From Microbacterium sp. H1-D42 (GTDB taxonomy: Bacteria; Actinomycetota; Actinomycetes; Actinomycetales; Microbacteriaceae): 64,000 bases of DNA. The DNA lies in NCBI RefSeq assembly GCF_022637555.1, contig NZ_CP093342.1, positions 3,162,001-3,226,000 of the forward strand. The letters run 5' to 3'. The translations under genes were made by a program, and so were the position numbers. The notes below the pieces were generated by a model. That model ran no database searches. It was not told the origin of the DNA and saw only the letters and a program-made list of their open reading frames with translations. Shown in pieces: positions 10,201 through 18,022 of the stretch (its first letter is position 1; each line of letters starts with the position of its first letter).

Positions 10201-10466
10201 TACGACGTGACACCGAGGTCGCCGTTGCCGAGCAGGGCCGTATTGGGCATGCCGTTGGCGATGGCACCCTGGTAGCCGTCGCCGGTCCATTCACCGTAGA
10301 TGCCTGCGATGATTTCCTGGATCCGATCCCAGTCCGCCGTCGTCGAAGTGGATTCCGGCGCGGCGTTGGCAGCCGCGGGAAGGGCCGCAGCGGTCAGCGC
10401 ACCCACCCCCATGCAAGCCGCGAGCACAACCGCGCCGGCCCGGCGCAATCGATGTGACGTCGTCAT
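7257..10466 (-). CDS. Secreted GH95-type glycosidase (alpha-L-fucosidase/alpha-L-galactosidase-like) with F5/8C insert
   Basis: A 1069-residue exported enzyme. Residues 1-35 form a Sec signal ending in ALPAAANA. An N-terminal beta-sandwich like GH95 is interrupted by a galactose-binding-like F5/8C module (about 130-290). The (alpha/alpha)6 barrel shows GVWHTTDTPSW, HLNYN near residue 547 (matching the two catalytic Asn of GH95) and NDGNHG near 851 (matching the conserved DGN aspartate). Start ATG 10466 has AAGGAGG upstream. GH95 members cleave alpha-L-fucose or alpha-L-galactose; which one is open. Spacing around LNYN differs from classical members, so it may be a divergent subfamily. No cell-wall anchor is visible. 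Confidence 0.82.
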   Translation of the reverse strand: MTTSHRLRRAGAVVLAACMGVGALTAAALPAAANAAPESTSTTADWDRIQEIIAGIYGEWTGDGYQGAIANGMPNTALLGNGDLGVTSYGAAGEKTFLLSKSDFISAGNLRGSFGSGDNTTKPLPIGGVTIREAQEDASEQPTNLAPGYSAVRASGQHDAFAPALAVSGTFTPSPNGYGWVTPVGKTHWLEVSFPQPITVQSWLLRNDGAVRAGYSQNNTSDFALQVSETGGANATWTDVAAVTGNKADVFEQNLEAPVTSSHFRLLVTAPLQASNSDPNPRARIGQLELFEQPRELTEPPTGEGVVTKEKQDILNAQVDTEMAIGGVPVSMESWLAPNENVMVTEVTSKGTDPVNLEVATWGKKGNVNYPATSAVEDGIALATRSTFNNAPLNEKSWTSRAALATSVLGAEAEAAADGSGEATTSFLLEPGASVKIVTAVGGGGQTLAHDGELNGAEPATEALALLDDAATPASVKALDEERANWWKEYWTASYVDLPNRPEVMRYYYGAQYLLGSTSREGELAPGLFGVWHTTDTPSWSSDYHLNYNFIATFYGANSSNRPEFTLPAVDAMLGFVDEGKRRAADVDQLRRINAGYVDGRPDLQGGIEDALLFPVGIGPWGMVTDDTYLSEALNASYSAYPLIQYFHYTQDEKYLDEKVYDYLVSAVNFYDAWIDKSAKPYTLFAGYNEGSWAQNPAVELAAFKNVLDELIHASELLDRDADRRPGWKDLRDNLAAQPTSTWKDKQVYSLAEQEWRGGKWVPLANPVPGDGNIIPLDIVVPGGQLGYYSTDAEQQIARNTIDVFGTGAWRQINNFPRIFNDAVQNRYPAEDVLSNLTTTINAQLAPNLRINDGNHGVEKIGATAAINNMLLITDQGVTKVFPNWVKGEDASFGRLLAEGGFEFTAAYDGASDRIGDVTVTSKVGKSLTLASPWAEGADVFDSKGVQVTTNAGTAPNWETEKTISFATEKGETYKVKPRTSEPKVLKASASSNGNFAMVDFSIRSANGKGYTMYTSKSGAPGTFKAASSAKFNKHGARLDGFTGDLFAYLVYRDGGRILDVTEVVKLTR

Positions 10467-10541
10467 ACAGATCCTCCTTGATTCGCAGACGCCCTGTTGC
10501 TCATCGGGTCCAATTAACCCAATGAATGGCGTTAACTGATC

Positions 10542-10572
10542 AAGCTAGCGACCTTAAACATCGGATGTCAAG
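10542..10572 (-). promoter_or_regulatory. Promoter with overlapping palindromic operator
   Basis: TTGACA (10571-10566) and TAGCTT (10547-10542) lie 18 bases apart on the minus strand, upstream of the GH95 gene and downstream of the ROK gene. The ACATC-G-GATGT palindrome (10558-10568) overlaps the -35 box. The 17-mer 10556-10572 is identical to that at 7156-7172. Confidence 0.7.
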
Positions 10573-10611
10573 GATCACTACAGAACGGGCCAGCGCCGGA
10601 AAAGGGCTGCC

Positions 10612-11811
10612 TCAGCGCGCGATCAGCAGGGACGACGGGGTCGGCGAGAACACCGAGTCGAGCACGAGGCACGCGCCACCGAATGCGGTGATGCTGCCGT
10701 CGACAGACGCCGTGCTGAACACGATCCGGTTCCGCCTGCTGCGGAACTCGGAGGTCGCCACGGTGCTCTCGACGGCCGGCAGCACGTACGGTGCCATCCC
10801 GTCCCAATAGGTGCCGCCGAGCACGATCTCATCGAGGTCGAGCACGTTCACCAGAGTGAGGATCGCGGAGCCGAGGTTGCGGCCCGCTCTGTGCAGAATG
10901 CCGAGCGCGCCAGGGCTGCCGTCCGCAGCATCCGCCAGCAATCGCTCGTAGTTGTCGTCCATCGCCACCTCTGCAGGCAGGACGCCTTCGTCGATCGCCT
11001 GCTCGACGAGGAAGGGCGGTGTGACGAGGTGTCCGAGCTGCTGCGACCGGGCGCGCGGGATGCCACTGGCGTTGACGATGATCCGGCCACCGTCACCGGC
11101 GTTGCCCGATTTCCCGCGGTACACGCTTCCATCGAGCACCAGGCCGGTGCCGACGCCGAGGCTCATGTAGATGACGGCGAAGTTGCCGCGATCCGTGTCG
11201 CCCATCCAGTGCTCCCCCGCCGCGAATGCGGTGACCGCAAGGTCGAACACGACCTGCATGCCCGTCGCCTCGGCCACAGCATCGCGCAGAGAGACATTCC
11301 GCCACCCCACCATGTGCGGCGGATCAAGGATCACACCGCGCTCGGCATCGATCGGTCCGGGTACTCCGATACCGACGCCCATGACGAGATCGCGATCGAT
11401 GCCGGCGGACTCGATCAGAGCATCGATCTCGGCGACGATGTGCGCGATGACGGCATCGGGGTCGGGCGACGGCGGGCGGGTCTGGGCCTGCGCGATCACA
11501 TCGCCGGCGAGGTCGACGAGGGCGCACTCGACGAAGACCGGGTCGAGGTTGACGCCGATCGCGTAGCGACTGCGCGGGTTGAGCTTCAGCATGGTCGGCG
11601 GCTTGCCCCGCCCACGCACCTGCGTGCCGGCTTCGACGACGAGTCCATCATCGATGAAACGGCGCGCGGCGTTGCTGATGGTCTGCGGCACCAGACCCGT
11701 GATCGCGGCAATGTCCGCACGGCTGATCCCCTCAGGCGATCGCCGGATCATGTCCAGGACGACGTTCTGATTGAACGAGCCGACAGCGGGGAGGTTCGTG
11801 CCTCTTCTCAC
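10612..11811 (-). CDS. ROK-family transcriptional regulator
   Basis: A 399-residue regulator with an N-terminal winged-helix domain (ISRADIAAITGLVPQTISNAARRFIDDGLV, about residues 29-58) and a sugar-kinase-like ROK domain (GVGIGVPGPID, and SLGVGTGLVLDG about 220-230). The zinc-finger motif CxCGxxGC of ROK kinases is absent, as in many ROK repressors. It lies directly upstream of the GH95 gene in the same direction and is a candidate regulator of the palindromes at 7158 and 10558. The inducer is probably a sugar but cannot be named. Confidence 0.93.
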   Translation of the reverse strand: MRRGTNLPAVGSFNQNVVLDMIRRSPEGISRADIAAITGLVPQTISNAARRFIDDGLVVEAGTQVRGRGKPPTMLKLNPRSRYAIGVNLDPVFVECALVDLAGDVIAQAQTRPPSPDPDAVIAHIVAEIDALIESAGIDRDLVMGVGIGVPGPIDAERGVILDPPHMVGWRNVSLRDAVAEATGMQVVFDLAVTAFAAGEHWMGDTDRGNFAVIYMSLGVGTGLVLDGSVYRGKSGNAGDGGRIIVNASGIPRARSQQLGHLVTPPFLVEQAIDEGVLPAEVAMDDNYERLLADAADGSPGALGILHRAGRNLGSAILTLVNVLDLDEIVLGGTYWDGMAPYVLPAVESTVATSEFRSRRNRIVFSTASVDGSITAFGGACLVLDSVFSPTPSSLLIAR

Positions 11812-11915
11812 TTTTCCCCATTCGGTCGGCTTACGTCAGCATACCGAGGGAGCTTCAGATTCGAAGACCGTCAAGCCGCGGAAGGCTCGCGGGGCTCGGC
11901 AATGCGTCTGCCGTG

Positions 11916-12704
11916 TCAATCGGGAATCTGCGCGCTGACCTCGCGAAGCACAGCAGCAAGGCTGGGGATGGCAGTCGCCCGCTGACGCAGCACCTCGGCG
12001 AGTGGGCGGTCCAGGTCTTCGCCGTACAGTTTGGTCGCAGCGCCGAGGTGCTCGACCATCGCGGACCGCGCAGCTGCAGCATCCTGCGCTTCGATCGCCT
12101 CGAGCACGACATCGTGCAGGGGCGCCCCGACGCCCCGCACCTCACGGTCGGTGAGGCTCCTCAGCATGATGCCGTGTGTGAGGTTGCGGATCGATCCGAA
12201 CATCATCTGCAGCACCGGGTTGTGCGAGGCGACCGCAATCGACTCGTGGAAGGCCAGATCGATGTCCGCCGCTCGTGCAGCGGGCACCTGATCGAACCCC
12301 GAGAGAAGCTCGCGCATCACCGTGAGGTCTTCTTCGGTGCGGCGCTCAGCAGCCAACGCGGCAGCCTCGCCCTCGAGCATCGTTCGCGCCGCGACCAGGT
12401 CGCGCGCGCTCACCGGAGAGCTCCGTACGAGCATGTCGGCACTGCCGCCTTCGCCTGCGGGGTTCAGGCGCCGCACGAAGCTGCCGCGTCCCGGCGAGAC
12501 GACGATCAGCCCGCGCTCGCCGAGCACTCGCAGCGCCTCACGCACCACAGGCCGCGACACCGCGACGGATTCGGCGAGCTTGCGTTCGCTGGGGATCTTC
12601 GACCCGACCGCCCAGCGTCCATCGATGATCTCCTGCTCAAGAGCAGCCACGATGTCGTTCACACCGACCGGACCCTCTTGGGCGAGGTGCGTCAACAGAC
12701 TCAT
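11916..12704 (-). CDS. FadR-type GntR regulator (FCD domain)
   Basis: A 262-residue protein with a GntR winged helix (about 18-80, containing KIPSERKLAESVAVSRPVVREAL) and an all-helical FCD ligand domain, including DLAFHESIAVASHNPVLQMM with the usual metal-binding His. FCD regulators sense carboxylated metabolites such as sugar acids. It is the last gene after the beta-helix/importer group (40-base gap to the permease), and the sugar-acid operon starts divergently at 18023, so it may control both. Confidence 0.93.
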   Translation of the reverse strand: MSLLTHLAQEGPVGVNDIVAALEQEIIDGRWAVGSKIPSERKLAESVAVSRPVVREALRVLGERGLIVVSPGRGSFVRRLNPAGEGGSADMLVRSSPVSARDLVAARTMLEGEAAALAAERRTEEDLTVMRELLSGFDQVPAARAADIDLAFHESIAVASHNPVLQMMFGSIRNLTHGIMLRSLTDREVRGVGAPLHDVVLEAIEAQDAAAARSAMVEHLGAATKLYGEDLDRPLAEVLRQRATAIPSLAAVLREVSAQIPD

Positions 12705-12744
12705 AGGAGCACCCTACCTTTCGACTCGATCTCAGCTACGAGAC

Positions 12745-13662
12745 TCAGCCCTTGACCGCGCCGGAGGTGAGACCCTCGATCAACTGCTTGCGCAGCAGGA
12801 TGAAGAGGATCACGGTGGGAATCGCCGCCAGCATCGTGCCCGCGAGGATCATCGAGTAGTCAGTGGCGAACGATGTCCTCAAGGAGTTCAGCCCCAGCGT
12901 CAGGGTGTACCTTCCCGCGTCATTCATGACCGTGTTCGGCCAGAGGAAGTCGTTGTAGGCCTGCAGGAACATCCAGACGAACAGAGCGCCGATCGCCGGA
13001 CGGATGATGGGCAGCACGATGCGCATGAAGATGCCGAACTCGCTGACGCCGTCGATTCTCGCGGCCTCGCTGAGCTCATCGGGAACGCCGACGATGAACT
13101 GCCGCATGAGGAAGACACCGAATGCCGGGCAGAGAAAGGGAATCACGTACGCCAGATACTGATTGGTCAGCCCCAGACTCGACACTTCGACGAACAGCGG
13201 GATGAGAATGACTGCGAACGGAATCATGAGCGCACTGAGCACCATGCCGAAGATCAGACCCTGACCACGGAACCGGTACTTCGCGAGGCCGTAGCCAACC
13301 AACGCGCACGTGAACGTCGCCACCACACTGGATACCGTCGCGATGACAAGGCTCGTGATGAACCACTGCGCGAACGGCACCTCTGTGAGCAGGTTCTTGT
13401 AGTTGTCGAGGGTCGGATCGGCGGGGATGAGCCCGGAACCGGGGGCGAAGAGGTCGCCGGTGCGTTTGAAGGAACCAGAGAGTCCCCACATCACGGGCGC
13501 TATCGAGAGCAGCAGCCACACGGCGAGACCCACATAGGTCAGAGCCCGTCGTGCCCGCTCTCCGCCGCGCGCGGAACGGTATCGGTCCCGGCCGCGGCCG
13601 GCCTCTGGAAGCACGGTCGCCACCGTGTCCAGCGATTCTGCTCGTTGACTGAGGATGGTCAT
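12745..13662 (-). CDS. Carbohydrate ABC transporter permease (MalG-type)
   Basis: A 305-residue permease with about six membrane segments and the EAA loop EAARIDGVSEFGIFMRIVLPI. The start ATG 13662 overlaps the preceding permease stop by four bases (ATGA), indicating coupling. It ends in the GLTSGAVKG tail common to these subunits. With 13659-14591 and 14656-15972 it forms the second ATPase-less importer. Confidence 0.95.
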   Translation of the reverse strand: MTILSQRAESLDTVATVLPEAGRGRDRYRSARGGERARRALTYVGLAVWLLLSIAPVMWGLSGSFKRTGDLFAPGSGLIPADPTLDNYKNLLTEVPFAQWFITSLVIATVSSVVATFTCALVGYGLAKYRFRGQGLIFGMVLSALMIPFAVILIPLFVEVSSLGLTNQYLAYVIPFLCPAFGVFLMRQFIVGVPDELSEAARIDGVSEFGIFMRIVLPIIRPAIGALFVWMFLQAYNDFLWPNTVMNDAGRYTLTLGLNSLRTSFATDYSMILAGTMLAAIPTVILFILLRKQLIEGLTSGAVKG

Positions 13663-14591
13663 TCCCGCTCCGTTCCAATCCCGAATGCCCACGTCAGCAG
13701 TCGACCGAGACCGAAGATGACGATGAACAGCACGACGCCGCATGCCGCGGCAAGACCGAAGTAGCCCTGCTCGAAGGCGACGCGATAGAGGTACATGGTG
13801 ACGCTGATGGAGGCCGTACCCGGTCCTCCCTTTGTGAGGATGTACGGCTCCTCGAAGATCTGAGCCGACCCCGCGGTGACGATCACCGCGACGAACGCCA
13901 TGACCGGCTTCAGGCCAGGCAGTGTGACGGCGGTGAACGCGCGGAGCGGTCCGCCCCCGTCCAGTGCGACTGCTTCGTAGAGCTCGCGCGGCACCCCCTG
14001 AAGCCCCGCGAGGAAGAAGATCACTAGGTAGCCGGTGTATCGCCAGACCATGACGATGACGATCGACACCTTGACCCAGTCAGGGTTCTCGAGCCAGCCG
14101 ATCGGCGGAATGCCGATGAGCGCCGTGAGAACTGCGTTCAGCAACCCGGCGTTCTTGTCGAAGATGATGTTGAACACCAGCGCCACGATCACCGGCGACA
14201 GGATCATCGGCAGGAAGTAGACGGTCTGGAAGAGATTTCGGAAGCGAATGCCACGCTGGTTGAGCAGGGACGCGACGAACAGCGCAAGCGGGATGATCAG
14301 GAACAGCGATGCCGCCATGTAGATGGCGGTGTTGCCCGCTGCCGCAAGAAAGTCGGGGTCTGTGAACAGTGTGACGTAGTTGTCGAATCCCACAAACGTC
14401 ATAGAGCCGAGTCCGGCCCACGAGTGCAGGCTCAGATACACCGCGAAGATCGCGGGGCCGACTGTGAACCCGAGAAAGACGAGCACGAACGGCGAGACGA
14501 AGAAGTACGGCGCGGCCTTCTCGCTTCGCCAGGTCGTGCGGGCGGGAACGACCGACCTCGGGCGGCGCTCGGTGGTGGTGATGGATGCCAT
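13659..14591 (-). CDS. Carbohydrate ABC transporter permease (MalF-type)
   Basis: A 310-residue membrane subunit starting MASITTTERR at ATG 14591, with GAGGA about ten bases upstream. The conserved EAA loop is degenerate, reading EAVALDGGGPLRAFTAVTLPG, with Val in place of the second Ala. Six membrane segments are evident. It is preceded by a 14-bp hairpin and overlaps the next permease by four bases. Confidence 0.94.
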   Translation of the reverse strand: MASITTTERRPRSVVPARTTWRSEKAAPYFFVSPFVLVFLGFTVGPAIFAVYLSLHSWAGLGSMTFVGFDNYVTLFTDPDFLAAAGNTAIYMAASLFLIIPLALFVASLLNQRGIRFRNLFQTVYFLPMILSPVIVALVFNIIFDKNAGLLNAVLTALIGIPPIGWLENPDWVKVSIVIVMVWRYTGYLVIFFLAGLQGVPRELYEAVALDGGGPLRAFTAVTLPGLKPVMAFVAVIVTAGSAQIFEEPYILTKGGPGTASISVTMYLYRVAFEQGYFGLAAACGVVLFIVIFGLGRLLTWAFGIGTERE

Positions 14592-14617
14592 GAGTATCGA
14601 ATCCTCGTTGTGAGTAC

Positions 14618-14650
14618 GTCGCCCGGTGCGGATCTCCCGCACCGGGCGAC
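14618..14650 (-). terminator. Intercistronic hairpin between binding protein and permease
   Basis: Perfect 14-bp stem (GTCGCCCGGTGCGG with complement) around a 5-base loop in the 64-base gap after the binding-protein stop. There is no U-run. Its position is the same as that of the hairpins at 5645, 34792 and 59230. Confidence 0.75.
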
Positions 14651-14655
14651 AACGA

Positions 14656-15972
14656 TCACTTCTTCAGCTTGTCGACGATCTGCTTCTGCGCTTCCTTTGG
14701 CGTGAGCTTGCCGGCGAACATGTCACTGACGGCGATGTTGGCCGCGGCCAGGAAGTCCGAATACCGCAGGTCCTGCTGCTGGGTCGGAAGCTGCGTCGAG
14801 AGCGGCTTGTAGACGTCCATGACCTTCTGCCCACCGAGGTAGGCGTCCTCCTTGTTCAGCACCTCCGGCACCTCCCAGGCGGACTTGAGCGAGGGAAGGT
14901 AGCCGAGCACCGAGAACCGCTCGATCTGACCGGACTCGGTGCCGTACGCATCCTGCAGCAGCGCCAGCGTCGCCTCGGTTTCGGGCCGGTCCTTGGTCAC
15001 CGCGAAGCCCGTACCGCCCGAGACGCTGGTCGGGAACCCGCCGCCTGCGAACACGGGCGGGTTCTCGATCATCCACAAGCCCTTCTGCTCGGGAAGATTC
15101 GGCACGAGGTAGAACGGGTTGAACCAGTCCGCCTGCCAGAAGGCGGCGATCTTGTTGGACTTCATCATTCCGACACCAGGACCGCCCCAGAGGTCGGTCG
15201 TCAGCGCGAACGTGCCGTTCTGCACCCCGTCGTGCAGCAGCTGCAGGACTTCGAGAGCCTCGGGCGAATCGACGGTCTGGTTGCCGTCCTCGTCGAATGC
15301 CTGCCCACCGCGCTGGAACAGCAGGTTCGGGAAGATCCCAGCGTCCGTGGACCCCAGCAGGCCCATGTGAATCCCGTTCTTCTTGTTCTGCTCGCCGCCG
15401 ACCTTCACGAAGTCGTCCCAGGTGTCGGTCGCTGGAATCGAGTACTTGTCCCACAGGTCCACGCGCTTGTAAGTCGTGGCGATCGTCGTGGCCGACTCCA
15501 TCGCATAGATCTTGCCGTTGAGGCGGTACGGGTCGACACGCGCCGCGATGAACGCGTCATCGGGCGCGCCCATCTTTCCGCTGAGATCGGCGAACACGCC
15601 CTCTGCGATGTTGTTGCGCATGAAGCGGGAGAACTGGCTGATCTCGATGCCCATCAGGCTCGGCACGGTCGACTTCGCCGCGTAGGCGGCGAGCGCCTTG
15701 GTCCAGATGTCGCTGGAGACGACCTCGGAGACCTTGTAGTCGTAAGGACCTTCTTTGGACAGGCTCTCAGCGCGAGTCCTGAAGAACGCCGGATAGTTCT
15801 TGTCGTTGGTCCAGACGGACACATCGACCTTCCCGGAGGTGACGGCTTCGCCGCTGGCGGGGCTGCTGCATGCGGCGAGCAGCGGCCCGAGTGCGGCGAT
15901 GCCGGCAACGCCCGCGGCCCCCATCAGGAAACCGCGGCGGGAGAGGGAATTGAACTTTGGTGAGGGTGACAT
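14656..15972 (-). CDS. Tat-exported sugar-binding lipoprotein
   Basis: A 438-residue family-1 binding protein. The N-terminus carries a twin-arginine motif, SRRGFLMG (Arg12-Arg13), and a lipobox LLAAC with Cys35, so it is probably exported folded and then lipidated; the other four binding proteins here lack a twin arginine. Start ATG 15972 has GAAAGGA upstream. It follows the beta-helix gene by 53 bases and precedes two permeases. Ligand unknown; the beta-helix partner suggests an acidic or branched plant-type oligosaccharide, which is inference. Confidence 0.92.
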   Translation of the reverse strand: MSPSPKFNSLSRRGFLMGAAGVAGIAALGPLLAACSSPASGEAVTSGKVDVSVWTNDKNYPAFFRTRAESLSKEGPYDYKVSEVVSSDIWTKALAAYAAKSTVPSLMGIEISQFSRFMRNNIAEGVFADLSGKMGAPDDAFIAARVDPYRLNGKIYAMESATTIATTYKRVDLWDKYSIPATDTWDDFVKVGGEQNKKNGIHMGLLGSTDAGIFPNLLFQRGGQAFDEDGNQTVDSPEALEVLQLLHDGVQNGTFALTTDLWGGPGVGMMKSNKIAAFWQADWFNPFYLVPNLPEQKGLWMIENPPVFAGGGFPTSVSGGTGFAVTKDRPETEATLALLQDAYGTESGQIERFSVLGYLPSLKSAWEVPEVLNKEDAYLGGQKVMDVYKPLSTQLPTQQQDLRYSDFLAAANIAVSDMFAGKLTPKEAQKQIVDKLKK

Positions 15973-16025
15973 TGTTCTTCCTTTCATCATTGAAACGAGC
16001 TGTGAGGAATTCGGGGACTTTTGAA

Positions 16026-17852
16026 TCAGCGACGCGACTGCGGCCACACGCGCAGCGCGCCCACGGCCGCGGACTCGAACGGGCCCGGCGTGACGGTCGT
16101 CCCTCGCGCCGTGCCGAAATAGTCGTCGATCACGTCAGCGGGAGATCCATCCGGATGGGTGTAGCCCTGCTGTGGCACGGCGGCGAGGCCGACCGACTCG
16201 GCTGCCACTCGATCCGCGGCGCCGGTCCACTCCGGGAGCGACTCGATCGACAGCATCCATCCGCCGGGCAGCTGCTCCAGGTCAGTGGCCAGTGCGACTT
16301 CGTGGGCGGCTCGATCACGGAGTGTGATGACGGCGTTGCCCGAGAATGTGCATGGCAGGTCTGCTTCGGCCTTGTCGTATTCCGCGAGGTCGACGTCCGA
16401 ACTGAGGATGTTGTTCACCCAGTGCGCATCACCGACCGAGCACACGCGGTGCATCTCGACGAGCTCCGTGCTGTGCGGTCGCATGAACGGCGTCTTGCGG
16501 TCGTCGTGGAGCACCTGGAGCCGGCCGAGCATGAGGTTGTGCGCCACCAGCATGCCGCGAGAGTTCGACAGCAGGCCCTTGCGTGACAGCATGATGTTGT
16601 TCACCAGCTGGATCGGCCCGTGGTTGACCTCGGTGAAGATGTCACGCATGTTGTCGTGCATGAGGTTGCCCGAGACCACAGTTCCCTGCGCCATCCAGTC
16701 GAGCCAGATCGCGCCAGGCTCTCCGCAGCGGTAGAAGTGGTTGCCTCGGATGACGACATCGATCGCACCGTGCAGCTTGATGCCTGCCATCTCGGCACCG
16801 GACCAGATGCCCTGCGAGTTGCAATCGTGGATCTCGTTGCCCTCGATCACGCTGAACGCGCACCCGAGAGAGCCGACGATTCCCACCTGCCCACAGTGAT
16901 GGACGCGATTGTTGCGCACCGTATGCGAGCCGATCGTCTGCTGTGACCAGCCATCGCGATCCAGTGCATCGGTGATCGTGTCGTAGTAGCCCTCGGTCGT
17001 TCCGCGCTCACCGTCGAACTCGTCGCGGTTCTTCGCCAAGGCGATGCCTGCGCAGCGGGAGTAGCTGATCTCGTTGTCCTCGATCACCCACCCACGGCTC
17101 CAGTAGGCGGTCACCATCCCCTCTTGCCCAGCCGTCGGCGATACCCAGTTCGTTGCGGCATTGCGGATGTCGAATCCGCGCAGCGTGATGTAGTCGATGT
17201 GCTCGGCCGAAGGCGTGAAGACCGTCGACCGCACCGACACCTCGACATCGGCCGCATTCGGGTCGACGCCCGCGGGGAACCGCGCGGTGATCGTCGTCGA
17301 CCCTTCGGCATCGTAGGTTGCCGGTTCGAAGGCCCCGTGCCCCTCGATGCCGTAGACCTCTGCACTCGGGCGTTCCTGCAGCCCGTCGACGCTTGATGTC
17401 CAACCCAGACCGATCCCGGATTCCAGGGCCGCGAGCTCAGCCACCTCGGGCAGCCACGAGCCGTCGAGGAACACGTTGCCGCACCGATGAATCCGACCGT
17501 TGCCGTTGAACCAGTCGCCGTGCACGACCTCTGCGTAGGGATGGAAGTCGCCGAAGTGGGAGTTGGGCACGACGAGATGCCACAGCCCTTCGCCTGATGG
17601 GGACCAGGAGTCGAAATGATCCGAGCCGGTCAGCACGACCTTTGCCCCGGCCGCGGCGGCGTAGGTGATCGGCGCGTCGGCCGTTCCACCCCGCGGGGGA
17701 TCGATGCGCTCGCGATACACGCCCCCTGCGACGAGCACGGTGTCGCCCGCCTGCGCACGTGCGGCCGCCGCCGAGACAGTGCGCAGCGGCTGAGCGAGTG
17801 ATCCGTCCTGTGCATCATCTCCGGTAGCCGAGACGTGGAGCGTCGTCGCCAT
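16026..17852 (-). CDS. Cytoplasmic right-handed beta-helix carbohydrate-active protein
   Basis: A 608-residue protein that opens with the DUF1565-like block LHVSATGDDAQDGSLAQPLR and GDTVLVAGGVYRERI. It continues with repeated parallel beta-helix coils (GWVIEDNEIS, HTVRNNRVHHCG, SVIEGNEIHDCN, VVIRGNHFYRCG). Such folds occur in polysaccharide lyases, GH28-like enzymes and GH141 alpha-L-fucosidase/xylanase; I cannot choose with certainty. No signal peptide is present and the start ATG 17852 has GGGAG nearby, so it acts inside the cell. It leads the importer operon and has a close, frameshifted paralogue at 51742-53590. Confidence 0.85.
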   Translation of the reverse strand: MATTLHVSATGDDAQDGSLAQPLRTVSAAAARAQAGDTVLVAGGVYRERIDPPRGGTADAPITYAAAAGAKVVLTGSDHFDSWSPSGEGLWHLVVPNSHFGDFHPYAEVVHGDWFNGNGRIHRCGNVFLDGSWLPEVAELAALESGIGLGWTSSVDGLQERPSAEVYGIEGHGAFEPATYDAEGSTTITARFPAGVDPNAADVEVSVRSTVFTPSAEHIDYITLRGFDIRNAATNWVSPTAGQEGMVTAYWSRGWVIEDNEISYSRCAGIALAKNRDEFDGERGTTEGYYDTITDALDRDGWSQQTIGSHTVRNNRVHHCGQVGIVGSLGCAFSVIEGNEIHDCNSQGIWSGAEMAGIKLHGAIDVVIRGNHFYRCGEPGAIWLDWMAQGTVVSGNLMHDNMRDIFTEVNHGPIQLVNNIMLSRKGLLSNSRGMLVAHNLMLGRLQVLHDDRKTPFMRPHSTELVEMHRVCSVGDAHWVNNILSSDVDLAEYDKAEADLPCTFSGNAVITLRDRAAHEVALATDLEQLPGGWMLSIESLPEWTGAADRVAAESVGLAAVPQQGYTHPDGSPADVIDDYFGTARGTTVTPGPFESAAVGALRVWPQSRR

Positions 17853-17914
17853 GTTCTCCCTTTCAACGTCGAACGAGGTTGCCATCGGCGACCACGATCG
17901 GCCGCACAAGAGTG

Positions 17915-17955
17915 AATCTAACAACCTTTGGTCAAACTGGCAAGACCGGTATGAA
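17915..17955. promoter_or_regulatory. Overlapping divergent promoters for beta-helix/importer and sugar-acid operons
   Basis: Minus strand: TTGCCA (17943-17938) and TAGATT (17920-17915), 17-base spacer, toward 17852. Plus strand: TTGGTC (17928-17933) and TATGAA (17950-17955), 16-base spacer, toward 18023. GGTC (17930) and GACC (17944) form an inverted pair across both, a plausible site for the nearby FCD regulator. The plus-strand assignment is weaker. Confidence 0.5.
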
Positions 17956-18022
17956 CAGTAGTAGGGTCGAGCCGTACCGACGTCATCAACTGACGCCGAT
18001 CACCCACTCGGAAAGGGCGAGT

